DNA of 64,000 bases. Source: Kingdonia uniflora. Lineage: Eukaryota > Streptophyta > Magnoliopsida > Ranunculales > Circaeasteraceae. The notes under the pieces are model-generated. The model did not search any database. It worked only from the letters and a program-made list of their open reading frames with translations, and was not told the DNA's origin. The stretch lies in NCBI GenBank assembly GCA_014058105.1, contig JACGCM010002394.1, forward strand, positions 1,922,001 to 1,986,000, read 5' to 3'. The position numbers and the translations under genes are program-made. Positions within the stretch are counted from its first letter, which is position 1. Each line of letters opens with the position of its first letter. This document shows positions 1-12,750 of this stretch, piece by piece.

Positions 1-279
1 CTAGCAACTGCACATGCAGTAGTGAACTGTCAGTCAGGCGTGCTATAATTATGCCTAGGGAGTATGAAAATGATAATGAACGTCTTCAACAACAAGAATA
101 TTGCTTCCACATTGGGCGAAACTGAAGACTGTAATGCCATTGATATCCCCAAAGGCAAAGCATTCAAGCTTAAAAAAATGCACGATACTGAGATCCACCG
201 GAAGAAGCATTCAAATAATGTTATTACAGATTGATTACCTCCCTAGAATGTTGTTGCATGAGTAGAACAATTCTACCCC

Positions 280-1130
280 ACCGTTGGTACGACCATGGTA
301 TGAGGAAATAAAGACTTATCTTTTAAATGGTAAATTACCCCGTCATTGGTCCCCAAAAGTAATACAGGGATTTCCTTTAAGAGATTGAGAACTTTGCATG
401 GAATGAGCCATATCTTTATAAGATGGGTTAAGACCATATTATTCATAGATACATAACCAATAAGGAAATACATGAGGCACTATCGCGTTGTTACTTTGAA
501 GCTTATGGAGGGTTTTATGGTGGCAAACGGTCAGTCACAAAACTACTTCAGAGTGGATTATTCTGGCCTTCATTATTCAAAGATGCCCAAATATACTATA
601 TAAGTTGTCCAGCATGCTATGCCTTATTAATAAGCACAGTAAGGCGAATGACTCCTTTAGACCTTATACCTGTAAAGATTTTCGAAGTAAGGAACATAGG
701 ATTTATTGGACCATTTATGATATCACAAGTTAACTCGTTCGTATTAATTGTTGTAGAGTTAAAATGGTCTCAGGCCATCACATGTCCCTCGCAACATGGG
801 TGTCACACAAGAGTATTTTTGATGCATATATTTTAACAGTTCGGCTCACCTCACACGATCATTTTTTGCCAAGACGAACATCACCCTGAACTGTAATACT
901 TTTTGCAACATGCCTCTGTGTACTATGAAAGGACTACTTCAACAGAGGATATGTGCGAGGGACAACAAGAACTGGCCAAAGTATAATACATGCAAAGTGA
1001 GTGTATTCACAATAATTCTAAAGACTGGTCACGCAACCTTGATTATTTTCTATAGCCGTTCATGGTACTATATCTTGACGACTCCCTAACCCAATCTCTA
1101 GGAGCGACCCCTGAAAATGAAAATCATAAT
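280..1130 (+). pseudogene. Ty3/gypsy integrase remnant (Athila-like)
   Basis: Decayed integrase of a Ty3/gypsy retrotransposon, the enzyme that inserts the cDNA copy into the chromosome. In three-frame reading, positions 440-620 give a zinc-binding N-terminal region (IHRYITNKEIHEALSRC, then GGFYGGKRSVTKLLQSGLFW and CPAC), close to the usual H-x-GGH-xx-K-T-xx-LLQSGFYWP pattern. Positions 648-780 continue with MTPLDLIPVKIFEV and IGFIGPF, the place where the core normally has a catalytic Asp (DFMGPF); here that residue reads Gly. Stops and frameshifts break the frame throughout, so it cannot be active. The layout (integrase, extra ORF, then a roughly 1.5-kb LTR downstream) suggests the Athila/Tat branch; the clade is inferred. 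Confidence 0.7.
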
Positions 1131-1855
1131 ATTGTCAAACTCAAAGTTTGGGGGTAGTCATGTATGGCTGAAGGCATTAAACTTATCATTTATTGAGAAG
1201 AAACCCAAGTACTAAGGATTGCCTCTACAATCCCTAGCATTTTAAGATTTTTATTAGTATAGTTGATTAGGTATTAGGGCCTATTTTTCCCATAAGGTAA
1301 GGATAACACTAGTGGCATACACAATGGTCTAGTACCATGGAGTACATAATTTAGGGCATAGGTGTACTTATAAACCTTCTAGAAGATCATAACAAAGGTA
1401 AATGTCAAGTATACCCCTCCACTTCTAATTTAAATTCAAAGCCAAACACTTGAATTTTCCCACTTAATCATGGGAGGAATCTTAGTAACACACCCATGTG
1501 ATTTGGTTCACATGGGGAGATGGGGTTAAGAGTTGTTCACCTACTACTCAACCCAAGGTTCCCCTATTTACACAAATCTCACTCTCCTATTCAAAATTTA
1601 AACTTTAAGAGGCTTTCTCTATAAGTACAAGAGGAATACCTACCCATTCCACCTCAGTTCTATCTATTTTCTATCTTTCTTAAGTACCCTGCCAAAAGCC
1701 AAGCTCCATCTGAGTCAGCTAACCAGGGATCGCCGCCAGCCCTAAGCATACCGCTAACAATCACCGGCCACTAACAGCGTTGGTGCTCCATCTTCATTCT
1801 CTAGCTTCCTCACCTTCCCCAAACTCCATTTCAGGTCAGAATGGGTAAATAATTT
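1131..1855. other. untranslated retroelement spacer
   Basis: No gene is visible. A purine-rich tract with AAAGTTTGGGGGTAG at about 1144-1158 resembles the polypurine-like tracts that follow integrase in Athila/Tat elements. The rest is AT-rich sequence without a supported frame. Confidence 0.4.
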
Positions 1856-2838
1856 TTGGTGGAAGAGCTCAACGAGGGGATAATGGTGGAAATTAAATGT
1901 GCCGCTTTACCACGCCGAGGTCGTCCGTCGGAAATGAAGACCACTTTACTTTGTGGAGGGGGACAAGTATTGTCCGGAGCCCGTGCGACACTTTTACAAG
2001 AACCTCTCCAATATGGAATTGGAGAATTGTATGGTTACTCTCGAATGAGGTGATCGCCACATAGTCATTTCTATCCAAACTCTCTCCTACGTTACCTCCA
2101 TCGCGGCAAATCATCCGAGCTTTAACAACGAAGAACAGTCTACTTGTCGCAATTACGCTACATCCTTGGATGTACCTTATAGCAGCGATTGACTTCGACA
2201 ACAATGGCATCAAGGGCAACCCTCTACACCGCAATCAATTCACGGTATTCAAATGATACTCCACTAACGTTCATCCCTCTCTCCACCAGATCGACGCCTA
2301 CCATAGTTTTCTCCATTTTCTATTTTTCCTACAATGGGGGATGCTTCCTATAACATCCTCCGGACCGTGATAGAGTCGATTATCAAGGCTATACACAAGG
2401 GCCAAACTTTGAAGAACAACCCCATGGTCTTTCCCATTCTCATCATGAAGTTCCTCGCTACTATCGATCCTCACACCATCTCTCAAGCGACATCAGTAAA
2501 TATTAGACAAAAGAATGCAATGGCATCTTTGGAGAAATGTGTTCAGGAGCCATGGACACAAGCAAGAGGGTTGGACCCTAACGAGCAGGCCCACCCAATT
2601 TACGAAGAGTATGAACGCACTCCAATCCCCATCTTTCCCTACCGAAGGCGATCTCATTCACATCCAAGACCCTACTACTTGCAGCACTTTTGGGATCATG
2701 GCTAGAGGGTGTGCCACTCTTGGGAGGCTTCTAAAGGTTAACCGCAAGACGATGAAAACAATGGAGAAGCGCCAAATGGACACCTTCGGATTCGAAATTG
2801 CCTCTTGCACGGATACACTTCTCCGAAGTATATCCTAA
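1856..2838 (+). pseudogene. retrotransposon extra ORF downstream of integrase
   Basis: Broken coding stretch in the position of the additional (so-called envelope-like) ORF that Athila and Tat elements carry between integrase and the 3' LTR. The best part starts at 2334 and reads MGDASYNILRTVIESIIKA, followed by KNNPMVFPILIMKFLA. This resembles the hydrophobic core of that ORF family, where an Ile-rich helix precedes FPSLIT-LC. An upstream frame (about 2080-2270) has SRQIIRALTTKNSLLVAITL, compatible with the preceding part of the same family. At least two frame changes separate the pieces. The family has no proven biochemical function. Identification rests on position plus weak similarity. 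Confidence 0.4.
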
Positions 2839-3780
2839 AGCAATGAGGCGGGATCATCTCAACCACCTCCAGCTCGTCATTGTCATTCTATATGCTCAAG
2901 GAGCGAAGAATAGGGTCCCTTTGTCTTGTTTTTTACCTTCCTAGGATCGAGTCTAATGTGTTTGTTTTACTTTTCCAAAAATAAGTTCGATAAAAATCCA
3001 AAGTGTCGTGTGTTTATTTATGGTTAGAAGCATGTCATGTAACCTTCTATTTCAATTAATGAATTCTCATTTCTTATCTTACAATGTGGCACATTCAAAT
3101 TGGGTTACTCTTAAGTTGAATATGAGTCAGGAATTCACTCTCTCTAAAACCGGTAAACCCTAAAACTGATAGTTTTCAACGATCAAATTTTCTGGTTACT
3201 GAGACCAGGGGGTTAAAAATTAGAAAAAACTCAAAAATTCAATTTTATAGATAATTGAATTTTCTTTTCACATAATTTAAGTTCATCCCATTTTGATTAA
3301 AATTGAGGAAGTTATTAATGTTTTACTGAACAGAAGTCCGGAAAAAGCAAAAACTGTACACCAATTTGTTTGTAATTTATTAAGGCCGTTAGACCATGGT
3401 TAAGGAAAAATTCACATGTTCACAATCAAGAATTTTTCAAGACCTTTCTAAATTATACTAGAATATGATGTTCCAACATGCGGTTTTTGAGTTATGACCC
3501 CATGCATTTAGGGTACCGTTAGGTGGAAATTAGGATTTTTCACCTTTCCTCTCGACTAACATCTCATCTATTTTTCTCTTTCTATAATCGATTGCATATT
3601 CATTCATCACATGGCTTTAGATGCTACAATCATACCCGAAAGGCACTGTACTTCACTATTTCTATATAAACATTATGGGCCCATATACGTCCAGTGTGCT
3701 ACAGATAGGGATGGAGTTCAATTTCTTACAATGAGACCAGTTTCTTTTGTGGAGATTTAGTTGATTGTTTCAATCAAAGT
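2839..3780. other. no gene recognised
   Basis: AT-rich sequence between the extra ORF and the unidentified coding fossil. I see no supported gene, LTR or repeat here. Confidence 0.4.
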
Positions 3781-4500
3781 ATCATTTTTCATATCGATCG
3801 CCAGTTATAACTCTTATCTGGGAAGTCATGCACCTATTATATTGGATATATCGTTTTTATGAGCAGTTGCCAGGGTAACACCAGTTCCAGATTTTGTCTA
3901 TCAAATGCAAGCTTTGAGCAGTGAGAAATATTTAAGATATATTGTATTATGCGAGATAACAACATGGGATGAGGGTAGACTCCCAATCTCGAGTTTCTTC
4001 ACCAACCAGTTGGTCATCCTCTATTGGTTTTATGATAATATTCAAGCTTCGGGACAATAGAACAGCATTGAAGTCTAGAGATTAGAGTTTCTACATGTTC
4101 TATACATCAGGATATCCCAGGTTATGATCTTATAGATGACATTGAAGGTAGCATTTACCAATGTGCTACAAATGTTTATTCAGCTAAGGTAGAAGGGAGC
4201 AAAGTTATCTATCACCTACCAGCTTTTGTCAACCGAGCAGCATATAAGGTTCTTTTGGAACCTTTGGACATTTCACAAGAGTTGACAGGATGTATACATA
4301 ATGTATGGATGGTTCACGGATGTGATTATTGGGCGACACCATGTCAAATTCTAGAACATGAGCATGATGGTTAGTTACATGTTTAGAGCGTAAATGTCCA
4401 TCATAATGATGACGAGGAGCAGCCTATGTAGGTTCCAAAGGAAGAATAGATATGGGATTTTGATGAGGAGGTACCAGAGATGATTGATATATATATAAGC
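3780..4500 (+). pseudogene. unidentified coding fossil
   Basis: A run of protein-like reading frames that I cannot assign. Positions about 3874-4060 read VTPVPDFVYQMQALSSEKY and then FFTNQLVILYWFYDN without a stop. After a frame change, positions 4081-4374 form one 98-codon open frame ending at TAG, containing DIPGYDLIDDIEGSIYQCA and LPAFVNRAAYKVLLEPLDI and a Cys-rich end (CIHNVW, CDYWATPC). A following acidic frame (DDEEQPM, DFDEEVPEMID) may be its C-terminus. Amino-acid composition and frame persistence suggest real former coding. It sits between a gypsy integrase and a gypsy LTR, so it may be part of that element or an insertion into it. Confidence 0.35.
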
Positions 4501-4556
4501 CAGTTAGCATGGGTACCCCTGATCACAATTATAAGTAGTGACATGCATTATATGTG

Positions 4557-4571
4557 TATATATATATATAT
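4557..4571. repeat. (TA)n microsatellite
   Basis: About seven TA units in AT-rich surroundings. Confidence 0.9.
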
Positions 4572-5034
4572 TCAGTCAATGCAAATTTTCAATTGAGTTT
4601 CCTGTTCATGGCATCTTATTTATGACATCATATCTCGGACTGGTAACGTTTACTTTCACCCGTTCATTTTTACTTTACATATAATATATTTGTTAACATT
4701 AAGGACAATTGTATAAAATAAGTTTGGGAGTGGGAAATCATTTTTAAGTTTTTATAGAAAATTCGTATACTCAGTCTAACTGATAAAGTAGGGTTAATTA
4801 GTCTATGATTGTAAATTACTCTAAATAACCCTATAGATTAAGTAGTTAGGAGAATAAAAAAAAACCTTAAGAGTTTTGGCTGCTTAACGGGATTATAGAA
4901 TAATATGCAAAAATGGATTCAAATTTAAACTTAAGATACTATAATTGATATTAATGATATTCTCAAAATTAGAGTTTATGATTTCCTGAAAGAAATAACA
5001 CTTCACACTAACAACAATATTTGTCCAAAGAAGT

Positions 5035-5150
5035 TATTAAACAACACTTAATCAATCCAGAAAGAGCAACGAACTCACTACCTGAAATAGTTTATTAAAC
5101 AACACTTAATCAATCCTGAAAGAGCAACAAACTCACTACCTGAAATAGTT
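5035..5150. repeat. 58-bp tandem duplication
   Basis: Two adjacent copies of a 58-bp unit (5035-5092 and 5093-5150), beginning TTATTAAACAACACTTAATC and differing at about two positions. No coding meaning is visible. The near-identity suggests a recent local duplication, such as replication slippage. Confidence 0.9.
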
Positions 5151-5892
5151 TATTAGAAAATGACACAATAAGATGCAAAAAAAAGTAATCAAAGAAGAAA
5201 AACTATTAAAGTATAAAGTCAATAAATAATGGTGTCAACCTAAAGTCTACGTCATGAAGGGACTCCAAATCCTGGTACCCAGAACCAACTGGTATGGACT
5301 GTTGACCAATTAGATACAGGAAAATCATTATAAAAAGTTATGGCAAACATATAAGTGTTAATAATCCAACTAATAAAAGCACGCAAGTGAATGGAGAAAG
5401 TAAAATATTCTCTTGCTAATAACTTTATAAGGAGAAATTTAAGCGATTGAATAATAATCTTCTAACAAACAATGCTGGAACTGTGACAATACATACACTC
5501 AGTAATATAACCCTTTTTGAGGAGTCTTATTGGTAGTCATTGCAGTATAGCTTATTTTCCTTTCAGTTTTGCGCAATTATTTCAGTAAACCCTCTTAAGT
5601 TGATAAATAAACTAAGCTATTTTAAGGGAATTAGCTATGATATATTTATGGTTAACAAGAGTTTCTGAGACAAGAAAATTAATTTGAAAAACTAAAAATA
5701 CAATGTTATACATTTTTGTAGGTAAGATTACTAAAAACCCTCACGAGACAAAACTCGTCTACCAGGGACACCTGGGGGTTTAACGGCTTATTGCATATAC
5801 TAAATACAATCGCGAGACCTGTGAAAGTAGCTTAAAATTCTTAGTTAATAAATTTTCCTCGGGACGAGCAATAAAATAAGTGTGGGAGTATT

Positions 5893-7384
5893 TGATAAGC
5901 ATATTTTTATACAAAATTTAAGCCACTTTTACATGTATTTTTGGTTGTCCTGAAACCATTTTTGTCTAATTATTGCATTGTTACCTCATTTTCAGGTTAT
6001 CTACTATACTAGAGTCAATTTGGAAAGAAAATGGCCAAATCAGAGCTAAAATGATACAATAACCACACAAAGGAATATTAGCAATCCAGCAGATCTGTTT
6101 TAATATGAATTGGGCTATTTAGGATCTTTAAAAACTAAAATCATCGCTGAGACAAGGGATCAAGAGGTTGGACCTAAAATCATGACCTACAAGGCAAGCG
6201 CAGAAGAACCCTAGTAGGAGGAGGAATCAGACCACCACCCACCGGCGATCGCCGACAACATGTATTTTAAATTTGTGATTCTTTCACACGCATCTCGATA
6301 TGATCTATTAAGAGATCATCTTCATCGAGCGCTCAAACTTCACTATTGAAGAAGACTGGGGAGGGGATAGTTAAGATATTTCATAATCAAGATTTCTCTA
6401 TTTAATGCTTTGTTCTCTCTCCCCAAACCTACTTTTCATTTTTTGCAGGGTTTTGGAGAGCTTGAGAACTGAGTTTGCATCTCTAAACTTAGAACATGTT
6501 ATAATAGTTCTCATTTTAGATTTAATAAAAATTAGATATTGTTCTCCAATTTTTTTTAATTATTAAGATGTTGCATGGCTAATCCCCTTAAACTAGATCT
6601 AAGGAGGAAGATCTATATATATATGTTAAGATTTTTTTGAAGGTAATAGGTCTGATCTAAAGGTCTTTGATCACTTTTTAAAGTTGTTCTTTAACTCTCT
6701 TGAGCTGGATAAGTTAGGGGAGGAGGAGAATAATTTTAACCTGGAAGAGAGATTGATGTTCTAAATAAGGAACTTATTTCTCAGTTCACATAATTAGTGA
6801 CCTCTAAACCTAGAGATTATTCTTTTCTTTTTTAAAAAGGAGGAATAAGCTAGCCTTAGTTCATCAACTTAGGATTTTAGTTTATATCTTGATGGATTAG
6901 GCTCTCCGATCTGCTCTTCGCTGAGAGATCATGAAAGAATTTTAAACCCTTCGAATTTGATTCAAAAGAGAGCATTCGAGAAGGAGACCAAAAACCTATT
7001 AAATAAAACCCTAATATACTAGTATATAATAGAATTTAAAGGTCTAGTTACCCTTAATATTTTAACTACAACACCTAGATTAAGCATAGAAATTTAATCT
7101 AGATTTTAACTCTTAATCACTCCTATTCCTGCAATATCTAATAGTTGTTCAAGATTTAGGTGGCTGTGCCATTCTTCAGTCCACTTCGCATTGACGTGCC
7201 TCTTAATCAATGCAGGAGGATTAAGAGTTACTTGGTAAAACATACTTTAGCAAAATAAACCCCATTCCTCCAGATTTTATTTTACCCTAGAATAACGTAC
7301 CTTTCCGTGGATTGACACCCTACTTGCCTTTTTACTACATTAATTAATAAGTAGAATTTTGACTAGAATAATGACTGTTTATCA
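5893..7384 (+). mobile_element. Ty3/gypsy 3' LTR with polypurine tract
   Basis: Candidate 1,492-bp LTR. It begins TGATAAGC and ends GTTTATCA, giving short inverted TG...CA termini (TGATAA/TTATCA). Just upstream, 5870-5890 reads AATAAAATAAGTGTGGGAGT, a purine-rich tract of the kind that primes plus-strand synthesis next to a 3' LTR in Athila/Tat elements. The terminal region contains TTCCGTGGATTGACACCCTAC (7303-7323), which resembles a conserved phrase near the 3' end of many Athila/Tat LTRs. It is probably the 3' LTR of the element whose integrase lies at 280-1130. No matching 5' LTR is in the window, so target duplication cannot be checked. Confidence 0.65.
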
Positions 7385-7662
7385 GTGTGCACACCAAATT
7401 TTGTCCCTAGATGTGTACAGATAGGGGTCTTGGTAGAAACTAAATCAAATCAACTAGTATAAGTTCAGTTGAAGTAACATCAACGAGACTCAACAAACGT
7501 ATTTGTAAGTTTTTCAACGGTCTCCAAAACCAAAGTATGTTTTACCAAGTAACTCTTAATCCTCTTGCATTGATTAGGAGGCACGTCAATGCGAAGTGGA
7601 CTGAAGAATGGCACAACCACCTAAATCTTGAACAACTATTAGATATTGCAGGAATAGGAGTG
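7118..7662. repeat. 131-bp inverted repeat flanking the LTR end
   Basis: Arms 7118-7248 and 7532-7662 are reverse complements with 128 of 131 positions identical and no gaps. The spacer is 283 bp (7249-7531) and contains the LTR end at 7384. The right arm includes a fortuitous open frame starting at 7537. The left arm is inside the LTR and the right arm outside it, so a piece of LTR was copied in inverted orientation just beyond the element. Transcription through it would give a long hairpin. Confidence 0.9.
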
Positions 7663-9084
7663 GACTCATATCATACTACCATTTGGAAAATGTTACGCAT
7701 ACGAGACATCTATCCCCTACTTTTTCCTTCTACATTGCAAAAAATAAGTTAAAGTTGAAGGAGAAGGAGAAGATTAAAATATCTAGTATATTAAAACCTC
7801 GTACAACTTTAATTCTACATTTCCCTCAATAGGGTATGGGAATGTAGAGGACTCGACCAATAGTATTAGTAGATGAAAAACCCTTAGAGGTAATCAAATT
7901 GAACCAGTGATCAATTTTAAGGTTTCATCGCAAACCTAATTGGTTACTTCCAATTACGTAAATTAATGATTCAAACTGCACTTAAAGGTAGGGTATTTCC
8001 CATTAAGATAAAAAAATTGTACTAAAAACAATGGTATCTCCAATTATAGCCATTTTGGGATGTAAAATATATCTCATAGTGTATGTGGCAATTGTATGCA
8101 TTTCCTATTAGGGTCATATTTTATGGTTACAATTCTACCAGATATGTCATTTTCATTCCTTCAAAAATCAATTTTGTGGTATAAATGCTTATGACCTCCC
8201 CCTCTATGCCTTACATCAATGATTCCTCTAGCATTACGACCGTTACCATAATAACATTGTCCATAAATTAAATTATTTTATGGATTGGGTTTTACTTGAC
8301 TGTTGACAGCTCCATTGCGTGTGCTCGAGTAGAAGTTTTGTATAGATGTATAAATATGTTGTTAAATATTTTGATTTAAGTTCTTTTTTTCTTTCTTTCT
8401 AAGAGGTGAAATAGAATAACCCATTTTAAGCGTAATGATTATACGTCTGTAATGCATTGTACGTTCCATAATAGGTCCCATTCTTCAACCCTTTCCCCGG
8501 AGTCGATGACTATTCATAGCTATTACCTTAACACCAAAGAAGAGTTTGACCCAATGCTTTATTTATGTTCTAGTTGATCCTGATTCAACATTATAAGTAT
8601 ATTGATTGTTCCCCAATAACTGAATACATTTGTTTGTAAATACTACACAATAAAATATGTGACATGCATGAGGGGTGTGCAGAAAGATGCAAACGGGAGA
8701 TAAACTTTGAAATTTATCGCATCTAAGATAAAGGAAGAGGTGGAAAATGAATAGAAAATGAAGATTGATGAAGGAGTTATACCCTAAGGATTTTGTCGGT
8801 GTCTTTGAGTATCAAGAGTAGCCTTAAACCGCAACCAAATTGGGCCATTACTGAAGATGAAGAGATGATTCACCTCAGGCCTAACTTTAGCAACCCTTTC
8901 ATGAAGCTGTTTGAAAGGATTGGAAAGATAATGAAGTTCTAGAAGGAAAGGAATATACATAAGGAAATACATTGGGAAATGGGCCCAGGAATAAAGAAGA
9001 GATTACATGTAAAGGAAAGAACAAAAATGCAAGAAATGACTATCCATAAGAAAGGCAAGTGGAAGTAAGAATTTGTAAAGAAGC
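7663..9084. other. no gene recognised
   Basis: AT-rich intergenic or transposon-derived sequence. I found no supported coding region, terminal repeats or RNA gene. Confidence 0.4.
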
Positions 9085-12000
9085 AACCAAGATGGAGCAG
9101 TGGTAGATCAAAACTGGTTGGATCTTTGGACCAATACATCTTACGGTACTATTCCAAGAGTTAATCCTGACCATAACCTTCTTTTAATAAGGTTTGATAA
9201 AGCTTATGATCCTATTTTCAAGTGTTTCAGGTTCTTAAAGGTTTGGTGTGAGCATTCCAGCTTTACTAAGCTCATCTATGATACTTGGAGTACTCCTATT
9301 ATGGGATGCCCTATGCATATTGTGGTTTTTAATCTTAAGTTGGTCAAGCAATCCCTTAAAAGTAGGAATATCAATGTTTTTGGTTTGCTTTCCTTTAAAG
9401 GTCAAGCAGCTCAAGATTACCATGCCAATGTCCAGAGCCTTCTTGCTGATAGTCCCTCTACTGCTATTTTTATTGATGAAGTTAATGTCAAAGTCTCTCT
9501 TAATGAAGCTCTAAAGCTAGAAGAAATCTTCTAGAAAGAGAAGTCTATAGTTAAGTGGTTACATGAAGGGGATATAAACACTGTATTTTTTCACTCAGCA
9601 GCTAGATCCAAATACTCAAAAAATAAGATTCTCTGCCTTAAGAAAGATGATGTGCTTCTCACTGATGTTGTTCAAATCTCTTCTCATATTGTTGATTGTT
9701 ACACTAAACTTTATGCTAGTCAGAATGCATGACTGTGTGGAGAATGGGCTTATTGAGAAAGTAATCCCCTCTTGTATTACTCTAGATCATAACCTTTTCC
9801 TTAATGTCATTCCCTATGCTGAAGAAATCAAGGTTGTTGTGGTCTCCATGGATCATCTTAGCTCTCCTGACCCTGATGGGTTTGGAGGTTATTTTTACTA
9901 TTCTTGCTAGCCTATTGTAGGTCCCAATATTATTTATGCTATTCAAGAGTTTTTTAAAGCTGGGTGGGTATATCTTGGCTGAATTCTAATGTGGTTACCC
10001 TCATCCCTAAGGTGACTGAAGCCATTAAAGTTGAAGATTTCATACCTATTGCTCTTAGAAATTTTCTATTTAAAATTATCCCTAAGATTTTAAGTGATAT
10101 ATTGGGCTCCTTAGCTGATTCTCTCATCTCTAGTGAGCAATCTGATTTTATCCAAGGTAGAAGCATCTCAAGATCTATTTGCATGGCCTCTGAATGTGTG
10201 AATGCTTTTGATGGTCTTTGCAGAGGTGGTAACATTGGCATCAAGATTGATATCACTAAGGCCTTTAATACCACTGATTGGCTCTTTGTAACTAGAGTCT
10301 TTAGTTGCTTTGGTTTCTCTAATACTTTTCTTAATGAAGCTCCCCAAGGCTACTTTGCTTGTACTAGGGGTCTCAGGCAGGAAAATCCCTTATCTCCTAT
10401 TCTCTTTTGTTTTACTGAGGAGGCCTTAAATAGAGGCATCTCTTCTCTTATTGCTACTGGAAATCTATCTCCCATTACCTTCTTTAGAAAAATTTCTACT
10501 CCCACCCATATTCTTTATGCAGATGACATTTCATTTTCTACCAAAGGGTTTTCTAAAGATTTGAGATGTCTTATGAGGCTTTTTTCTAGTTATGAACTTG
10601 CCTCTGGTCAGGTGGTTAGCAAAACCTAAAAGCAATTTTTTGGGGGGAATTTTGCTCATTGTAGAAGATCTACAATCTTCTCTACTCTTGGGATGCAGAA
10701 GGATGTGTTTCCTTGTTCTTATCTTGGGGTCCCTTTGTTCAAAGGTCTCCCGAGGAAGATCCACCTCCAAGGTATCGCTGATAGAGTCAAGATTAAGTTT
10801 GCCACTTGGAAAGGGAAGTTACTCTCAATGGCTGGTAGAGTCTTGCTTGTCAAAACTACGATTTTGGGCATCTTAACATATAGTTTTTCTGTTTACAAAT
10901 GGCATACCTCTCTTATTAAAGCTCTTGAAACTTGTCTTGAAAATTTTATTTGCTTGGGGATCCTGACAGAACAAAGCTAGTTACTATCTCTTGGGTTGTT
11001 ATGTGTCTTCCAGTTGGTGAGGGAGGACTGGGTATTCATTCTCTCTCTTCTCTAAACACTGCTACAATACACAAACTTTCTTTTGAGATGTTGTCTGAGA
11101 ACTCCCATTGGGCCTGCATGATGAGAGCTAAATTATTGGCTACTAATAACTCTTCTATTTTATATTTTAAGAGATCATCTCTCAGGTCTAGTCTTAAGGA
11201 TGTACTCCCTTCTATCCAATCTCAATCAAAATAGATTGTGGGTAATGGTAACTTTATTCAGTTCTGAAATGATGAGTGGGTCTCTGGTCCTATTAGTTTG
11301 TCTCTTCATGTTCCTAATAACACCCTCAAAGTTCTTAAGGCTAAAGTATGTCACTTTGTGGATAACAACAGTTGGTGCCTGCCCACTGTCCTTTAAGACC
11401 ATTTCCCTACCCTTTGTAATAATATTCACCAGATTCCTATCCTCGCATCTCCTACTAATGACTTACTTATGTGGAGACATACAACCACATGATCTCTTAC
11501 TTTCAAGGAAGCTTTTGAGCATGGTAAAAAGCATAGTTATTATGTTTTCTAGGGTACGTCTTTGTGGTCTCAGTCCACTCGCCCCAAATACTCTTTATTT
11601 TCTTAGAAATTGCATAATAAGAAGGTTCCTACATATGAAAAATCTAAGTTCTAGAGGCATGGTTATTGTTTCTTGTTGCTCCTTATATCTCCAGCCATCT
11701 TTCTTATAAACCTCTCAACATCTTTTCATTGATTATTCTTATGCCAAGGTGATCTGGGCCTGGATTGCTGCTATTTTTTGGAGGAATCTCTCTGATCTGC
11801 AGACCTCTTCTAACTTGATCAAGTTGGCTATCAAGGACAACCTAAGTCCTCAGTTGGGTAATCTTTGGCAATGTGCTATTATTTTTGGTCTATGGGCTAT
11901 CTGGAAAGCTAGGAATGCTATCAGATTTGATGATGTCTTTATTTCTACTGCTTAAAGCATTTCTAACCTAAAGGTTTGAATTAGAGATTCAGATTCTCTT

Positions 12001-12750
12001 TTTTCTTGTACTATACTTCCTTTTGACAGTTGTACCTTAAATGAGCTAATTGGGGTTATGGGCAGATTGCCTTCAGCTCCAAAAATTACCTCCTTTTCTT
12101 GGATTTCCCCCACTGCTCCCTTTATTAAGCTCAATACAGATGAAGCCTCTAAAGGTAACCCTGGAGCTGCTGGCTGTGGTGAAGTCTTCAAAAATCATTT
12201 AGGCCATTTTATTTATACTTGTGGGAATTGTATTGGCCATCAAACTACTTTCTTTGTTGAGCTTACTACTCTGATGACTTTCTTGGAACATGTTAAGAAT
12301 ATGGAACATGTTAAGAATAAGAATATCTCTTACTTATGGATTGAGCCAGACTCCTCTTTTGTTGCTTACATGCTTTCCCATAATGTGTTCAAGGTCCCTT
12401 GGAAGCTTAGAATTAGATGGATCAACTGCTTATACATTCTTAGCCCTATACACTACATAGTGTCTCACATCTTCAGGGAAGGGAATGTGGTTGCTGATAT
12501 TATTGCTAACAAGCTTATCGACATTGTACCTTATCTTTGCATCTGGGATGTCACTCCTAATTTTATTGCTTCTGCTTCATTTCATGATATGTATCAGTTT
12601 CGTTCTTTCAAATTTAGTTGATGCACCCCCCCCCCCCCCCCCTGAGAATTGTTAGAGGTCTCCCTCATTCCTCTTAGTCTGGGTCTTCTATATTCTACTT
12701 TGTAGTCCTTGTTTTCTTATTAATAAATTTATTCTTTTACCTTAAAAAAA
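9085..12750 (+). pseudogene. L1-type LINE, 5'-truncated ORF2
   Basis: Non-LTR retrotransposon ORF2, which nicks target DNA and reverse-transcribes its RNA there. It starts in the last strand of the endonuclease (VDQNWLDLW, then PRVNPDHNLLLIRF around 9100-9190; most of the endonuclease is missing). RT follows at about 9540-10980: SNVVTLIPKV, DFIQGRSISRS, KIDITKAFN, GLRQENPLSPILF and the catalytic LYADDISFS (10513-10539). A zinc-binding RT segment (11380-11700) is badly frame-broken. An RNase H domain follows at 12118-12520 (IKLNTDEASKGNPGAAGCGE; EGNVVADIIANKL). Several stops and frameshifts show it is dead. A 3' UTR with a 17-C run ends in a short A tract at 12744-12750. Target-site duplications were not clear. 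Confidence 0.85.
12626..12642. repeat. poly(C) run of 17 in LINE 3' UTR
   Basis: Seventeen consecutive C residues directly after the RNase H stop codon. Length is likely unstable or error-prone in sequencing. Confidence 0.95.

Noticed and set aside
1893..2234. 113-codon minus-strand frame
   Set aside because: Lies opposite the retroelement extra ORF region, with no family resemblance; likely a shadow frame.
12626..12642. Poly(C) run as a functional element
   Set aside because: Probably a slippage product in the LINE 3' UTR; its exact length may be a sequencing artefact.
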